This document shows, piece by piece, positions 7,990 through 16,895 of a stretch of DNA of 59,542 bases (position 1 is its first letter; each line of letters starts with the position of its first letter). The notes beneath the pieces were generated by a model, which was given only the letters and a program-made list of their open reading frames with translations, did no database searches and was not told the DNA's origin. Both the position numbers and the translations under genes were made by a program. The stretch is taken from positions 1 through 59,542 of the forward strand of contig CAJXLJ010000017.1 of the NCBI GenBank assembly GCA_913055785.1, in the 5' to 3' direction. The stretch is from an uncultured Parvularculaceae bacterium (lineage in GTDB: Bacteria > Pseudomonadota > Alphaproteobacteria > Caulobacterales > Parvularculaceae).

Positions 7990-9239
7990 CAGCCAGCTTC
8001 CTTCAACTCGACCGTACCCGGATTGGGAATGTCGCCCGCCGCGATCTTGAGCAGCAGCAGCGCCGACAGTTTCGCCCGTTCGACGAGGCTGTCGAGGCAG
8101 GCGTATTCTTGGGCGGAATGGATATGCGCGCCCCTGACCCCGAGCGTGTCGATCACCGGAATGCCCGCCGCGGCGATATTGTTGCCGTCGCAGCATCCGC
8201 CGGTCGGCTTCCAGTCGATAGCAAGACCAAGCTCGTCGCCGGCTGTTTTGAGGGCTTCGAAAAACGCCTTGAGCCGCGGGGTCATCGGTTTCGGCGGCCG
8301 CGTGAAGCCGCCGGTCAGTTCCGCGCCGTATCCTTCGCGGCTATCAATCGCCGCAATCGCTTTCCTCGCTTCCGCATCGAACCATGCGGCGTCTTCGGGT
8401 TCGGCGAGGCGCACGTTGAACCGCACCACGGCCATGTCCGGCACCACATTGTTTGGGCCGCCGCCATCGACCCGCGCGACATTCACCGTCAGGCCTTCCC
8501 TGGCGCCGGTGAGACTGTCGACGCGCGAGATGAATTCCGCCGCGGCGGCGATGGCGTTGCGTCCGAGATGATGCTCGCGTCCCGCATGGGCGCTCTTGCC
8601 GCGAATGATCGCCGCAAAGTTTCCGGAGCCTTTGCGCGCGCCGGCCAGCGTCCCGTCCGCAAGCGCCGGTTCGTAAACGCAGGCGAACTGCGCGCGCTTC
8701 GCCGCCTCGGTCAGCATCGAGGCCGACCCGTGCGAGCCGATTTCCTCATCGGCGTTGATCAGCACTTCAAAACCGATCCGCTCCGCAAGCGACGAGCGCT
8801 CAATCGTCTGCAAGGCGTAGAGCATGACCAGAAGGCCGCCCTTCATGTCGGCGGCGCCCGGCGCGTTCAGCGTATCCGCGTCGAGAAACTTTTCATGCTG
8901 GAAAGGATGGTCCGCCGGAAACACCGTATCCATGTGGCCGGTCAGCAGCACCCGCACCGGCGCCTGCGGCCGCTTGACGAGACGCAGCATGTCGCCGATC
9001 GGTTTTTGCTGTTTCTCGCCTTCCGGCGTCACGATCTCATGAGGCGCAGTGGGAAGGGTTTCGATATCCGCCCCAAGCGCGCCGAACGCATCGGCGAGCG
9101 CCCCGTGCATGCGCTTTAACCCGTCGAGATTGCCGCTGCCCGAGTTGATTGCGCACCAAGCGCGCAAGGTCTCGGTCATCGAACCGCGCTTGTCGTCAAG
9201 AAATCCGAGATCGGAAGCAAAACCGCTCTGGCTGGTCAT
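7989..9239 (-). CDS. M20-family metallohydrolase (carboxypeptidase G2/ArgE-like), first gene of the ast operon
   Basis: 416 residues starting at ATG 9239. Zinc-ligand motifs of peptidase family M20 are present: GHMDTVFPADHPF, GAADMKGG and NADEEIGSHGS. A dimerisation domain (RGKSAHAGREHHLGRNA) sits in the middle, and the GAHIHSAQEYA segment supplies the C-terminal metal ligand. It is translationally coupled to astA (TGATG). No astE gene (succinylglutamate desuccinylase, a different zinc-peptidase family) lies in the window. I infer that this enzyme may remove succinate from succinylglutamate or a related intermediate; family membership alone does not prove that. General N-acyl-amino-acid deacylation is the fallback call. 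Confidence 0.88.
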   Translation of the reverse strand: MTSQSGFASDLGFLDDKRGSMTETLRAWCAINSGSGNLDGLKRMHGALADAFGALGADIETLPTAPHEIVTPEGEKQQKPIGDMLRLVKRPQAPVRVLLTGHMDTVFPADHPFQHEKFLDADTLNAPGAADMKGGLLVMLYALQTIERSSLAERIGFEVLINADEEIGSHGSASMLTEAAKRAQFACVYEPALADGTLAGARKGSGNFAAIIRGKSAHAGREHHLGRNAIAAAAEFISRVDSLTGAREGLTVNVARVDGGGPNNVVPDMAVVRFNVRLAEPEDAAWFDAEARKAIAAIDSREGYGAELTGGFTRPPKPMTPRLKAFFEALKTAGDELGLAIDWKPTGGCCDGNNIAAAGIPVIDTLGVRGAHIHSAQEYACLDSLVERAKLSALLLLKIAAGDIPNPGTVELKEAG

Positions 9240-9371
9240 GGCGACAGGACTAGCGAAGGGCGCAATTCCCCGCAAGCGGCAAAGCAAGGTTTTCAAGCGC
9301 TATCAAACCGACCTATAATCCATGGCTTACGAGCAATCCTTCCTTCCTCAAGCCAAGCGGGCGGCCCCTTG

Positions 9372-11969
9372 ATGTTGCAGTTAATCGAGACGCTTCTGAT
9401 CCGCTGGGCGGACATGGCGCGGCGCGGCGGGGTCGTTCTCGCCCTGGCGATCATCGCGCTGACCGGTTTCGCCGGCTATTACGCGGCGACTCACCTGAAG
9501 GTTAACACCGATACGAGTTCCATGCTCGATCCGTCGCTGCCGTTTCAGGTTCGCGCGAAAGAGCTGCGGGACGCCTTTCCGCAAATCAAGACCGACATCA
9601 TCGTCATCGCCCGGGCGCCGACGCTTGACGAGGCCGACGCCTATATGGCGGACCTGCGCGCAGCGGTCGCGGCGAACGAGGAGGCGTTCACGGCGGTGTT
9701 CGCGCCGGCCGAAGAACCGTTTTTTGCGGAAAACGGTCTTCTCTATCTCGACGAAGCCGAACTCGAAAGCCGGCTGACCCAGCTCACCAAAGCGGCCGGG
9801 CTGATCGAGACCCTGATCGCGACGCCGAGCCTCGGCGCGCTTTTCACGACGCTCGCCGATAATGACGAACTCGCGGAAAAGTCCGAGCTTGGCCAGGACA
9901 CGCTGCAAAAACTTTACGCAGCGCTGGCGGAGAATATCGAAGCCAATCTCGCGGGCGAGGAAAAACCCTTTTCATGGATGGCCGCGCTCGACGACGAACT
10001 GGCGGCGAAGCCGGTCCATACGCGCCTTCTTTATGCAACGCCTGTCCTCGATTACACGCGCCTCCAGCCAGCCAAGGCTGGCATTAACGTGCTGCGCGCC
10101 GAACTCGATACGTTGGACGAAAAATACGGCGGGCGCGTTGAGGCCTATATCACCGGCGACCCCGCCTTGCGCGTTGAAGAACTTGAAGCGGTGACGACCG
10201 GCATCGGCCTTTCAATGCTGCTGTCGCTGATCCTCGTCAGCCTGCTTTTGCTGTTTTGCTATCGCTCGGTTTCGATCTCGGTCTTGACGCTGGTCGGGCT
10301 GATCATCTCGCTGGTCTTAACCTCCGCTTTCGCCGCCGCCTTTGTCGGCGAACTCAATCTCGTTTCGGTCGCCTTCACCGTGCTGCTGATCGGACTGGGA
10401 CTCGATTTCGCCATCCACCTGCTCTTGCATGTTCAAGAACGCCGGGATGACGGCCAGAGCAACGCCGAAGCGCTGAAAGGCGCGCTGCATGAAGTCGGCC
10501 CCGCCCTCGCGCTCGCCGCGCCGACCACCGCGCTCGCTTTCTTTTCCTTCGTGCCGACCAAATTCGACGGCATTGCGCAGCTCGGCGTCATCGCCGGCGC
10601 CGGCGTTATCATCGCCTTTCTGGTTTCAATCACTTTCTTGCCTGCGGCGCTGAAACGGCTGCCCAAGGGCGAACACCGCAAAGGCAGCGGGCTCATTCGC
10701 GGGATGTTCGACGGCCTGTCCAAAGTCTCGGGCCCGGTGTCGATCGCGACGGTGCTGCTCGGCGTCGCCGCGCTTTTGCTAATGCCGCAAGTACGTTTCG
10801 ACGCCGATCAGATGTCCTTGCGCAATCCCAAAGCCCCCTCGGTCAAAGGCTTCAACTTTCTCTTCGATGACGAGGAAACCCTCCCTTACCGCCTGACCCG
10901 TCTTGTCTCATCGGAAACCGAAGCGCGCGACACCGCGCAGAAAGCCGAAGCCCTCGCAACGGTTGCGGGGACCCGCTCGCTGCCCGATTTCGTGCCGGAA
11001 GATCAGGATGAAAAGCTGCTGCTGCTCGATTTTGCTTCCGGCACGCTCGCCTACTCCCTCGCGACCGAACCGGCGAGCGTGGAGGGCCCTTCCAATGAAG
11101 AAGGCCTGTCCGCGTTGCGCGCGCGCCTTGAGGGCGCCTACGAGACCGGTCCCGGCGCCAGGCTCGCTGCAGCCCTGAATACGCTTGAAACAGCGAACGA
11201 TCCGGAACTGATGAGCAGGATTCAGGACGGGATATTCGCCTTCTGGCCGCAACTCGTCGACCGTCTCGCAGCACAGATGAAGGCCGACATCATCGACAAC
11301 GACTCCCTGCCCGCGGCGCTTACGGAGCGCTACCTTTCAGCGAACGGCGACTGGCGCGTCGACATTCTCCCGGCGGAAGATGTCCGCAACCAGCGCGCGC
11401 TCGACGCCTTTGTCGATGATGTCGAAGCCCTGTTCCCTGATCTCACCGGCGGCGCCTATCAGTCGGAGAAAGCGGGCGAAGCGATTTCCGCGGCCATGTT
11501 GCAGGCGACATCGATCGCCCTCGCCGTAATCGCACTTTTCCTCTGGCTTCTAGTCCGGCGCATCAACACGGTGCTGCTCATTCTCTTCCCGCTGGTTCTC
11601 GCGGCGGTGCTGACGGCGGCGACCGGCGTCCTTCTCAACGTTCCGTTCAATTACGCGAATGTCATCGTGCTGCCGCTGTTGATCGGCATCGGCGTCGACA
11701 GCGGCATCCACCTCGTTCTCCGGCAGGATCAGGTCGCCGCCGGCGAGGATGTTTACGGAACCTCGACTCCAAGGGCGGTGCTGTTTTCCGCCCTGACGAC
11801 TGTCGCTTCCTTCGGCAGTCTCATGCTGTCGCCGCACCGGGGCACCGCCAGCATGGGCGAGCTCCTGTCGATCGCGATCGCCTTTACGCTGGTCTGCACC
11901 CTCGTCGTCCTTCCCGCCGCATTCCAGTATCGCGAAAACCGGATCCGGAAAGCCGCCACGAACAAGTGA
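9372..11969 (+). CDS. hpnN: Hopanoid-associated RND/MMPL-family transporter
   Basis: Inner-membrane transporter of the HpnN type, needed in Rhodopseudomonas for moving hopanoids to the outer membrane. The protein has 865 residues in two homologous halves. Each half has one N-terminal helix (about 15-38), a large periplasmic domain, then a helix bundle (about 275-450 and 705-860). The repeated RND-type intramembrane motifs are visible as LLIGLGLDFAIHLLLHVQ and LLIGIGVDSGIHLVLRQ. I took ATG 9372; a TTG one codon earlier is in frame. It is divergent from the ast operon and followed by hpnM, as expected for a lipid-export pair. Confidence 0.92.
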   Translation: MLQLIETLLIRWADMARRGGVVLALAIIALTGFAGYYAATHLKVNTDTSSMLDPSLPFQVRAKELRDAFPQIKTDIIVIARAPTLDEADAYMADLRAAVAANEEAFTAVFAPAEEPFFAENGLLYLDEAELESRLTQLTKAAGLIETLIATPSLGALFTTLADNDELAEKSELGQDTLQKLYAALAENIEANLAGEEKPFSWMAALDDELAAKPVHTRLLYATPVLDYTRLQPAKAGINVLRAELDTLDEKYGGRVEAYITGDPALRVEELEAVTTGIGLSMLLSLILVSLLLLFCYRSVSISVLTLVGLIISLVLTSAFAAAFVGELNLVSVAFTVLLIGLGLDFAIHLLLHVQERRDDGQSNAEALKGALHEVGPALALAAPTTALAFFSFVPTKFDGIAQLGVIAGAGVIIAFLVSITFLPAALKRLPKGEHRKGSGLIRGMFDGLSKVSGPVSIATVLLGVAALLLMPQVRFDADQMSLRNPKAPSVKGFNFLFDDEETLPYRLTRLVSSETEARDTAQKAEALATVAGTRSLPDFVPEDQDEKLLLLDFASGTLAYSLATEPASVEGPSNEEGLSALRARLEGAYETGPGARLAAALNTLETANDPELMSRIQDGIFAFWPQLVDRLAAQMKADIIDNDSLPAALTERYLSANGDWRVDILPAEDVRNQRALDAFVDDVEALFPDLTGGAYQSEKAGEAISAAMLQATSIALAVIALFLWLLVRRINTVLLILFPLVLAAVLTAATGVLLNVPFNYANVIVLPLLIGIGVDSGIHLVLRQDQVAAGEDVYGTSTPRAVLFSALTTVASFGSLMLSPHRGTASMGELLSIAIAFTLVCTLVVLPAAFQYRENRIRKAATNK

Positions 11970-12147
11970 TCCTCGCAAAAGATTCCTGAATTTCAGTGTT
12001 TTAGAAGCCATTTTGAGGATGGCGGCCAAAATATCCTATAGATTTTTCCCGATGCGCCGTTTCTTTGGCCGCTGAGCGCTGGAATTCCGCCGCAATCGCT
12101 CCATATTCTCCAAAACGTCTGACGCGCCATCGAAGAGGATACGACTG

Positions 12148-12768
12148 ATGTTCTTGTCTCGCGTACGCATTTTCGCCGCCCTCATCGCCGCGGCTTCCAT
12201 GACGCCCGCCGCTTACGCCGCGGACGGCGCGCCCGCCGCGCAGTCGGAAGACGCCAAGGCGGCGAAGGCGATCGCCTTCGCCGAATCGCTGATCGACGAA
12301 GCGAGCGTCACCCTGTCCGATGCGTCGCTTTCGGAAGACGAACGTCACAGCAAGTTCCAGGGCTTCCTCGCTGAAAAGATGGATCTGGAATTCATCTCCA
12401 AGATCGTTCTCGCCAAGCGCTACCGGTCGGAGATGAGCGACGCGCAGAGCGCGCGTTACGATGCGGCGTTCCCGGGCTACATGACCCGCATTTACGCCAA
12501 TCAGTTCAACAAGATTTTCGGCAAGCCCTACACCGTCGTCGGCTCGCACCCGGCCTCGCGCGGCGACATTCTCGTTGATACCGATTTCGAGACCGGCGAG
12601 CACAAGACCTTGAATGTCGTCTGGCGCATCCGCGACATCGAGGGGGAGAACAAGATCGTCGACATTATCGTTCAGGGCGGATCGATCATCACCCTCAAGA
12701 GGGAAGAGTTCTCTTCCTTTGTTGAGAACAACGGCGTCGATTTGCTGCTCGAAGAGATCGAGAAATAG
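12148..12768 (+). CDS. hpnM: Hopanoid-associated periplasmic lipid-binding protein (MlaC/Ttg2D family)
   Basis: 206 residues with a clear Sec signal peptide (MFLSRVRIFAALIAAASMTPAAYAA, cleavage near 25) and an MlaC/Ttg2D-like domain (EFISKIVLAKRYRSEM ... YMTRIYANQFNKIFG ... KIVDIIVQGGSIITLKR). MlaC proteins carry phospholipid between membranes. By analogy and by its position behind hpnN, this protein is likely to hand hopanoids or phospholipids across the periplasm. GAAGAGGA precedes the start. The 178-bp gap to hpnN holds no gene and no convincing terminator. It converges on ispA with a 5-bp gap. Confidence 0.88.
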   Translation: MFLSRVRIFAALIAAASMTPAAYAADGAPAAQSEDAKAAKAIAFAESLIDEASVTLSDASLSEDERHSKFQGFLAEKMDLEFISKIVLAKRYRSEMSDAQSARYDAAFPGYMTRIYANQFNKIFGKPYTVVGSHPASRGDILVDTDFETGEHKTLNVVWRIRDIEGENKIVDIIVQGGSIITLKREEFSSFVENNGVDLLLEEIEK

Positions 12769-12773
12769 CCGGC

Positions 12774-13661
12774 TTAATTCTTTCGCTCGAAAACGAAATC
12801 AGCGGCGCCCTTGAGAGGCGCCGCAGCGTCGCCGAAACGATCGAGATGCGATTTGCAGCGGTCGACGAGTTCAGCCGCTTTTGATTTTGCGCCGTCCATC
12901 CCGAACAGTTTGATAAAAGTCGCCTTGTCCATCTCGGCGTCCTGTCCGACAGGCTTGCCGAGCGCTTCGGCGTCGCTGGTCGCGTCAAGGATGTCGTCGA
13001 CGATCTGGAAAGCGAGACCGAGGTCCTCAGCATAGGCGGCGAGCGCCGCCACGTCCTCTTCCGACCCGCCGCCGACAATCCCGCCGCCGACTGCGCCGAA
13101 CCGGATCAACGCACCGGTTTTGAGGCGCTGAAGCTGCGTGACGCCGGCGAGATCGAAATCCTTCTGCTCGGCGTAAATGTCGATCATCTGTCCGCCGACC
13201 ATCCCTTCCTTGCCTGCGGCGCGGGCGAGCTCCAGCGCCACGCGGCAGCGTACGGCGCCGTCCGGATGGGTTTCTTCCTCGGCGAGAATTTCAAACGCCT
13301 GCGTCAACAAGGCGTCGCCAGCGAGGATCGCCGTCGCGTCATCGAACTTCTTGTGTACTGACGGACGGCCCCTGCGCAGATCGCTGTCATCCATAGCGGG
13401 CAAATCGTCATGGATGAGACTGTAGCAATGGATCATCTCGACGGCGCACCCGACCCGCACCGAACGCGAGCGGGGACAGTCGAACATGTCGGCCGAGGCG
13501 ATCGCCAGAAACGGCCTTAAGCGTTTGCCCCCGTCAAGCGCCCCCCAGCGCATGGCGTCGGCGACGCGGCCAAGCGGTCCGCCTTGCGTCGGCAGAAACC
13601 GGTCGAGGGCTTCCTCGACCAGCGCCGCGGTTTCCTTGATGGTGCTTTGAAATACGCTCAT
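12774..13661 (-). CDS. ispA: Short-chain polyprenyl diphosphate synthase (farnesyl diphosphate synthase type)
   Basis: Condenses IPP with allylic diphosphates to FPP, the direct substrate of HpnD for squalene synthesis. The protein has 295 residues. The first aspartate-rich motif is SLIHDDLPAMDDSDLRRGRP (about 81-100) and the second is FQIVDDILDAT (about 218-228). The two residues between the aspartates of the first motif (DDLPAMDD) match bacterial IspA enzymes. It is embedded among hopanoid and isoprenoid genes (hpnM, ispH), which supports a role in supplying that pathway. It could also make GPP; product length is not determined here. Confidence 0.92.
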   Translation of the reverse strand: MSVFQSTIKETAALVEEALDRFLPTQGGPLGRVADAMRWGALDGGKRLRPFLAIASADMFDCPRSRSVRVGCAVEMIHCYSLIHDDLPAMDDSDLRRGRPSVHKKFDDATAILAGDALLTQAFEILAEEETHPDGAVRCRVALELARAAGKEGMVGGQMIDIYAEQKDFDLAGVTQLQRLKTGALIRFGAVGGGIVGGGSEEDVAALAAYAEDLGLAFQIVDDILDATSDAEALGKPVGQDAEMDKATFIKLFGMDGAKSKAAELVDRCKSHLDRFGDAAAPLKGAADFVFERKN

Positions 13662-13673
13662 CGAATCTTGCTT

Positions 13674-13753
13674 CCGCTCACCCCCGCGCTAACGGGGATC
13701 CATTCTCTTGCCGTCTCATCCTTCTGGATTCCCGCTTTTACGGGACTGAGCGG
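13674..13753. repeat. REP/BIME-like intergenic inverted repeat (long form)
   Basis: The outer arms CCGCTCA (13674-13680) and TGAGCGG (13747-13753) enclose two imperfect hairpins, one built on CCCCG...CGGGG with GGATCCA, the other on TGGATTCCCG...CGGG. The 46318-46349 element has exactly the same outer arms, so both belong to one dispersed palindromic family. It lies between the YbjN-like gene and ispA and could act as an mRNA stabiliser or attenuator. Confidence 0.6.
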
Positions 13754-13799
13754 CGGCATATGCCGTCTCACCGAAAAACGCCACCCCGGGACCGCAAGA

Positions 13800-14450
13800 T
13801 CAGTGTCTATTGACGAAGCCCGACCCATCGCAAGCGCCGCACATGCGGGCGATGAAACCGCGCTTGCCGCGGCCGCCGCAATCCTCGCAGATTTCCTGCG
13901 ACGCCTTCGCACCAAGGAAACTCGACAGCATGTCGACCGGATTTTCTGATGACGGCGCATGATTGGCTGCAAACGCTCTTGCTTCGGCCATCTTCGCGAC
14001 CGGATAGGCGTTCGACATCGAGGCGCTGTCGCCATCTAGGCCGTGCAACGTCACCATCAGGTCCCGCCGCCAGGCTTCCAGCACCATCGTGAACTGCCCT
14101 TCGTCATAGCCGCCGGTCACCTGCATGCCCGCCATCAGGAACAGCTCGGAGCCTTCGAGCGCTGCGACGCTGATATGCAAATTCCGGTTGATGGTTTCGA
14201 TGATATGCGCGCTTACCGGGAAACCCACGAACCGGGCGAGAAAACCCAGCTCGACGACCTTGTTGGAGCCCGGGGCGGACTGCATAAGCGCGACGACGAA
14301 ATTGATCCCGTTGTCCTGCACCCCGAAAACCCGCAACGGGCCTTCCTCGCCCAGCGGCTCAACGGAGCCGTATTTGCCTTTGAGCGCGCCGACAATCTTG
14401 GGCAGCGGCCAGCTGCCCGCCTCGCCGCCCCCGGAAAACAACTTTTTCAT
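13800..14450 (-). CDS. YbjN-like domain protein with C-terminal DnaJ-type zinc motif
   Basis: 216 residues from ATG 14450, which has GAGGGG 5 nt upstream (a GTG two codons earlier is possible). Residues about 20-150 resemble the YbjN / type III chaperone-like fold (PGSNKVVELGFLARFVG, INRNLHISVAALEGSELFLM). The last 30 residues hold two CxxCxGxG repeats, Cys188-Cys191 and Cys204-Cys207, like half of the DnaJ zinc-finger region. No J domain is present. A chaperone-like or protein-folding role is only an inference. It sits between ispH and ispA, upstream of ispA and in the same direction. No signal peptide is seen, so it is probably cytoplasmic. Confidence 0.6.
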   Translation of the reverse strand: MKKLFSGGGEAGSWPLPKIVGALKGKYGSVEPLGEEGPLRVFGVQDNGINFVVALMQSAPGSNKVVELGFLARFVGFPVSAHIIETINRNLHISVAALEGSELFLMAGMQVTGGYDEGQFTMVLEAWRRDLMVTLHGLDGDSASMSNAYPVAKMAEARAFAANHAPSSENPVDMLSSFLGAKASQEICEDCGGRGKRGFIARMCGACDGSGFVNRH

Positions 14451-14706
14451 GAACACCCCTCATTACCCCGGACTAACCCGAACGCAGAGGCTACACGAGG
14501 CGTTCGCATCCGCCAAGCAGGGCTGTTTATTACAGTTTGTTACAAAAGGATATTTTTCCCCGGCGGAGGCCGTCCCCGTTTTGCACCGCAGTGCAAGACG
14601 CGCTATAGCGGCAGGGAATTCTAGCGAACAGACTCCCCGGTTGCCGCACCGCCGGCCCCGTGGGATATGTTCCGGCTGATCAGTAAAGGGTTTGAAGGGG
14701 CGCGCC

Positions 14707-15702
14707 ATGACGGCGACTACTGAAGAACTAAAAGTCGTATTGGCGCAGCCGAGAGGGTTTTGCGCCGGCGTCGAGCGGGCGATCGATATCGTCGAGCGCG
14801 CGCTCGAGAAATTCGGCGCGCCCGTCTATGTGCGCCATGAGATCGTTCACAACAAATTCGTCGTCGAAACGCTGCGCGAGCGCGGCGCGATTTTCGTCGA
14901 GGAAGTGGACGAGATTCCCGAAGGCGCAGTCACCGTCTTTTCCGCGCATGGCGTCGCCAAAAAAGTCGAGAACGGCGCCTTGGAGCGCCAGCTTGACGTT
15001 ATCGACGCCACCTGCCCGCTTGTCACCAAGGTGCACAAGGAAGGCCGGCGCTATTCGGAAAAAGGCTACGACATCGTTCTCATCGGCCATATCGGCCACC
15101 CGGAGGTCGAAGGCACGCTCGGACAAATTCCGGGCACGGTGCATGTCATCTCCGAACCGGAAGAAGTCGGCGATCTCAACGTCGCCGATCCCGACCGGGT
15201 TGCTTTCGTGACGCAGACGACGCTCTCCGTGAACGACACGAAGGATGTCATCGCGGCGCTCAAGAAACGGTTCACCAACATCGTCGGCCCGGACACCCGC
15301 GACATCTGCTACGCCACCCAGAACCGGCAGACCGCCGTCATCGCCATGGCGAAGCAAGTCGACCTCCTGCTGGTTGTCGGCGCGCATAATTCATCGAACT
15401 CCAATCGCCTTCGCGAAATCGGCCAGAATTTCGGCATTCCGAGCTATCTGATCGAGGACGCTTCGATGTTCGATCCCGCCTGGCTGACCGGCGATGTAAA
15501 AACCGTCGGCGTCACCGCCGGCGCATCCGCGCCGGAAAAGCTTGTACAGGAAACTATCGCGCGCCTGCGCAATTACCGGACCGTGACGGTCGAGACCCTC
15601 GACGGCGTTGAAGAGAACGTTCACTTCAAGCTGCCGCGCGAGCTCGCCGATGTCCCCCGTAAAGAAGATGCAATGAAGGCCTGGGCCGTTACGACAGCCT
15701 GA
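14707..15702 (+). CDS. ispH: 4-hydroxy-3-methylbut-2-enyl diphosphate reductase
   Basis: Last step of the MEP pathway: HMBPP to IPP and DMAPP, using an iron-sulfur cluster. The protein has 331 residues. The three conserved cluster cysteines are seen in [13 protein letters not shown] (Cys19), [11 protein letters not shown] and [13 protein letters not shown]. The substrate motifs [14 protein letters not shown] and [11 protein letters not shown] are also present. Start ATG 14707 was chosen for the GAAGGGG 6 nt upstream and the family N-terminus; a TTG at 14692 is the only earlier start in frame. It is followed 38 nt later by hpnH, so it is probably in one transcript, placing isoprenoid supply with hopanoid elongation. 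The 250 bp upstream hold no gene. Confidence 0.96.
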   Translation: MTATTEELKVVLAQPRGFCAGVERAIDIVERALEKFGAPVYVRHEIVHNKFVVETLRERGAIFVEEVDEIPEGAVTVFSAHGVAKKVENGALERQLDVIDATCPLVTKVHKEGRRYSEKGYDIVLIGHIGHPEVEGTLGQIPGTVHVISEPEEVGDLNVADPDRVAFVTQTTLSVNDTKDVIAALKKRFTNIVGPDTRDICYATQNRQTAVIAMAKQVDLLLVVGAHNSSNSNRLREIGQNFGIPSYLIEDASMFDPAWLTGDVKTVGVTAGASAPEKLVQETIARLRNYRTVTVETLDGVEENVHFKLPRELADVPRKEDAMKAWAVTTA

Positions 15703-15740
15703 GCGTAAAACAAAGAATAAACACCCGTCTGGAGACGAAC

Positions 15741-16895
15741 ATGTCAGTATCCCTTCACCAGCAAATCCGCGTCGGCGCCTATGTGGCGAAGCAGACCCTG
15801 ATGGGCCGCGAGAAATATCCGCTGGTGCTGTTTCTTGAACCGCTGTTCCGCTGCAACCTCGCCTGCCCGGGCTGCGGCAAGATCGACTACCCGGCGCCGA
15901 TCCTCAACAAGCGCCTCAGCGTCAAGGAATGTCTCGACGCCGTCGACGAATGCGGCGCGCCGGTTGTCGCCATTCCCGGCGGCGAACCGCTGATCCACAA
16001 GGAAATCGGCGAAATCGTCGAAGGCATCGTCGCGCGCAAGAAATTCGTGTCGCTCTGCACCAACGCGCTGCTGCTCGAAAAGAAACTCGACCTCTTCAAA
16101 CCGTCGCCGTTCCTGTTCTTCTCAGTTCATCTCGACGGCCTTGAAGAAGAGCACGATCACGCCGTCGACCAGAAGGGCACCTTCAAGATCGCCGTTAAAG
16201 CGATCAAGGCGGCGCAGGAAAAAGGCTTCCAGGTCAACGTCAACGCGACGATCTTCGACAACATGACCGCAAAGCAGGTCGCCGACTATCTCGACTTCGC
16301 AACCGATCTCGGCGTCAACATCTCGATCTCGCCGGGCTACGCCTATGAACGGGCCGAAGACAAGGAGCACTTCCTGTCGCGCGAAAAGACCAAGAACCTG
16401 TTCCGCGATATCTTCCGCATCGGCAAGGAGCGCGGTCGCGAATGGAACCTGTCGCACTCGTCGCTGTTCCTCAATTTCCTCGCGGGCAACGAAGAATATA
16501 TGTGCACGCCTTGGGGCTCGCCGACGCGTAACGTCTTCGGCTGGCAAAAGCCCTGCTATCTCCTCGGCGAGGGCTACGTCTCGACCTTCAAGGAACTGAT
16601 GGAGACGACCGACTGGGATTCATACGGCACAGGCAAATACGAGAAGTGTTCGAACTGCATGGCCCATTGCGGATATGAGCCGACGGCGGCCATGGACGCG
16701 GTGAAGAACCCGCTGAAGATGTTCCGCATTCCGAACATGTTCAAGATCGCGACCGAAGGCCCGATGGCGCCGGAGATCGATCTTACGAATGCGCGCCCTG
16801 CCGAGGACGTTCACGAAAAACTTGTCGCCGCCGAGATGTCAAAGATCGAGGCTGAGAAAAAGGCGGCCAAGGAGAAGGCCGAGGTCGCGGCGTAG
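15741..16895 (+). CDS. hpnH: Adenosyl-hopane synthase, radical SAM protein HpnH
   Basis: Adds the 5'-deoxyadenosyl group to diploptene, the first step of the extended C35 hopanoids. The protein has 384 residues. The radical SAM signature CxxxCxxC is in LFRCNLACPGCGKIDYP (about residues 33-50), followed by GGEPL. A C-terminal cysteine set (EYMCTPWGSPTR, KPCYLLGEGY, EKCSNCMAHCGYE) is typical of HpnH. The tail beyond residue about 365 is Lys/Glu/Ala-rich and is encoded in DNA that also encodes the end of hpnG on the other strand. A GGAGA-type ribosome site precedes the ATG. Confidence 0.95.
   Translation: MSVSLHQQIRVGAYVAKQTLMGREKYPLVLFLEPLFRCNLACPGCGKIDYPAPILNKRLSVKECLDAVDECGAPVVAIPGGEPLIHKEIGEIVEGIVARKKFVSLCTNALLLEKKLDLFKPSPFLFFSVHLDGLEEEHDHAVDQKGTFKIAVKAIKAAQEKGFQVNVNATIFDNMTAKQVADYLDFATDLGVNISISPGYAYERAEDKEHFLSREKTKNLFRDIFRIGKERGREWNLSHSSLFLNFLAGNEEYMCTPWGSPTRNVFGWQKPCYLLGEGYVSTFKELMETTDWDSYGTGKYEKCSNCMAHCGYEPTAAMDAVKNPLKMFRIPNMFKIATEGPMAPEIDLTNARPAEDVHEKLVAAEMSKIEAEKKAAKEKAEVAA

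Noticed and set aside
8109-9119. 336-residue open frame on the plus strand
   Set aside because: Antisense to the M20 gene, whose zinc motifs are intact.
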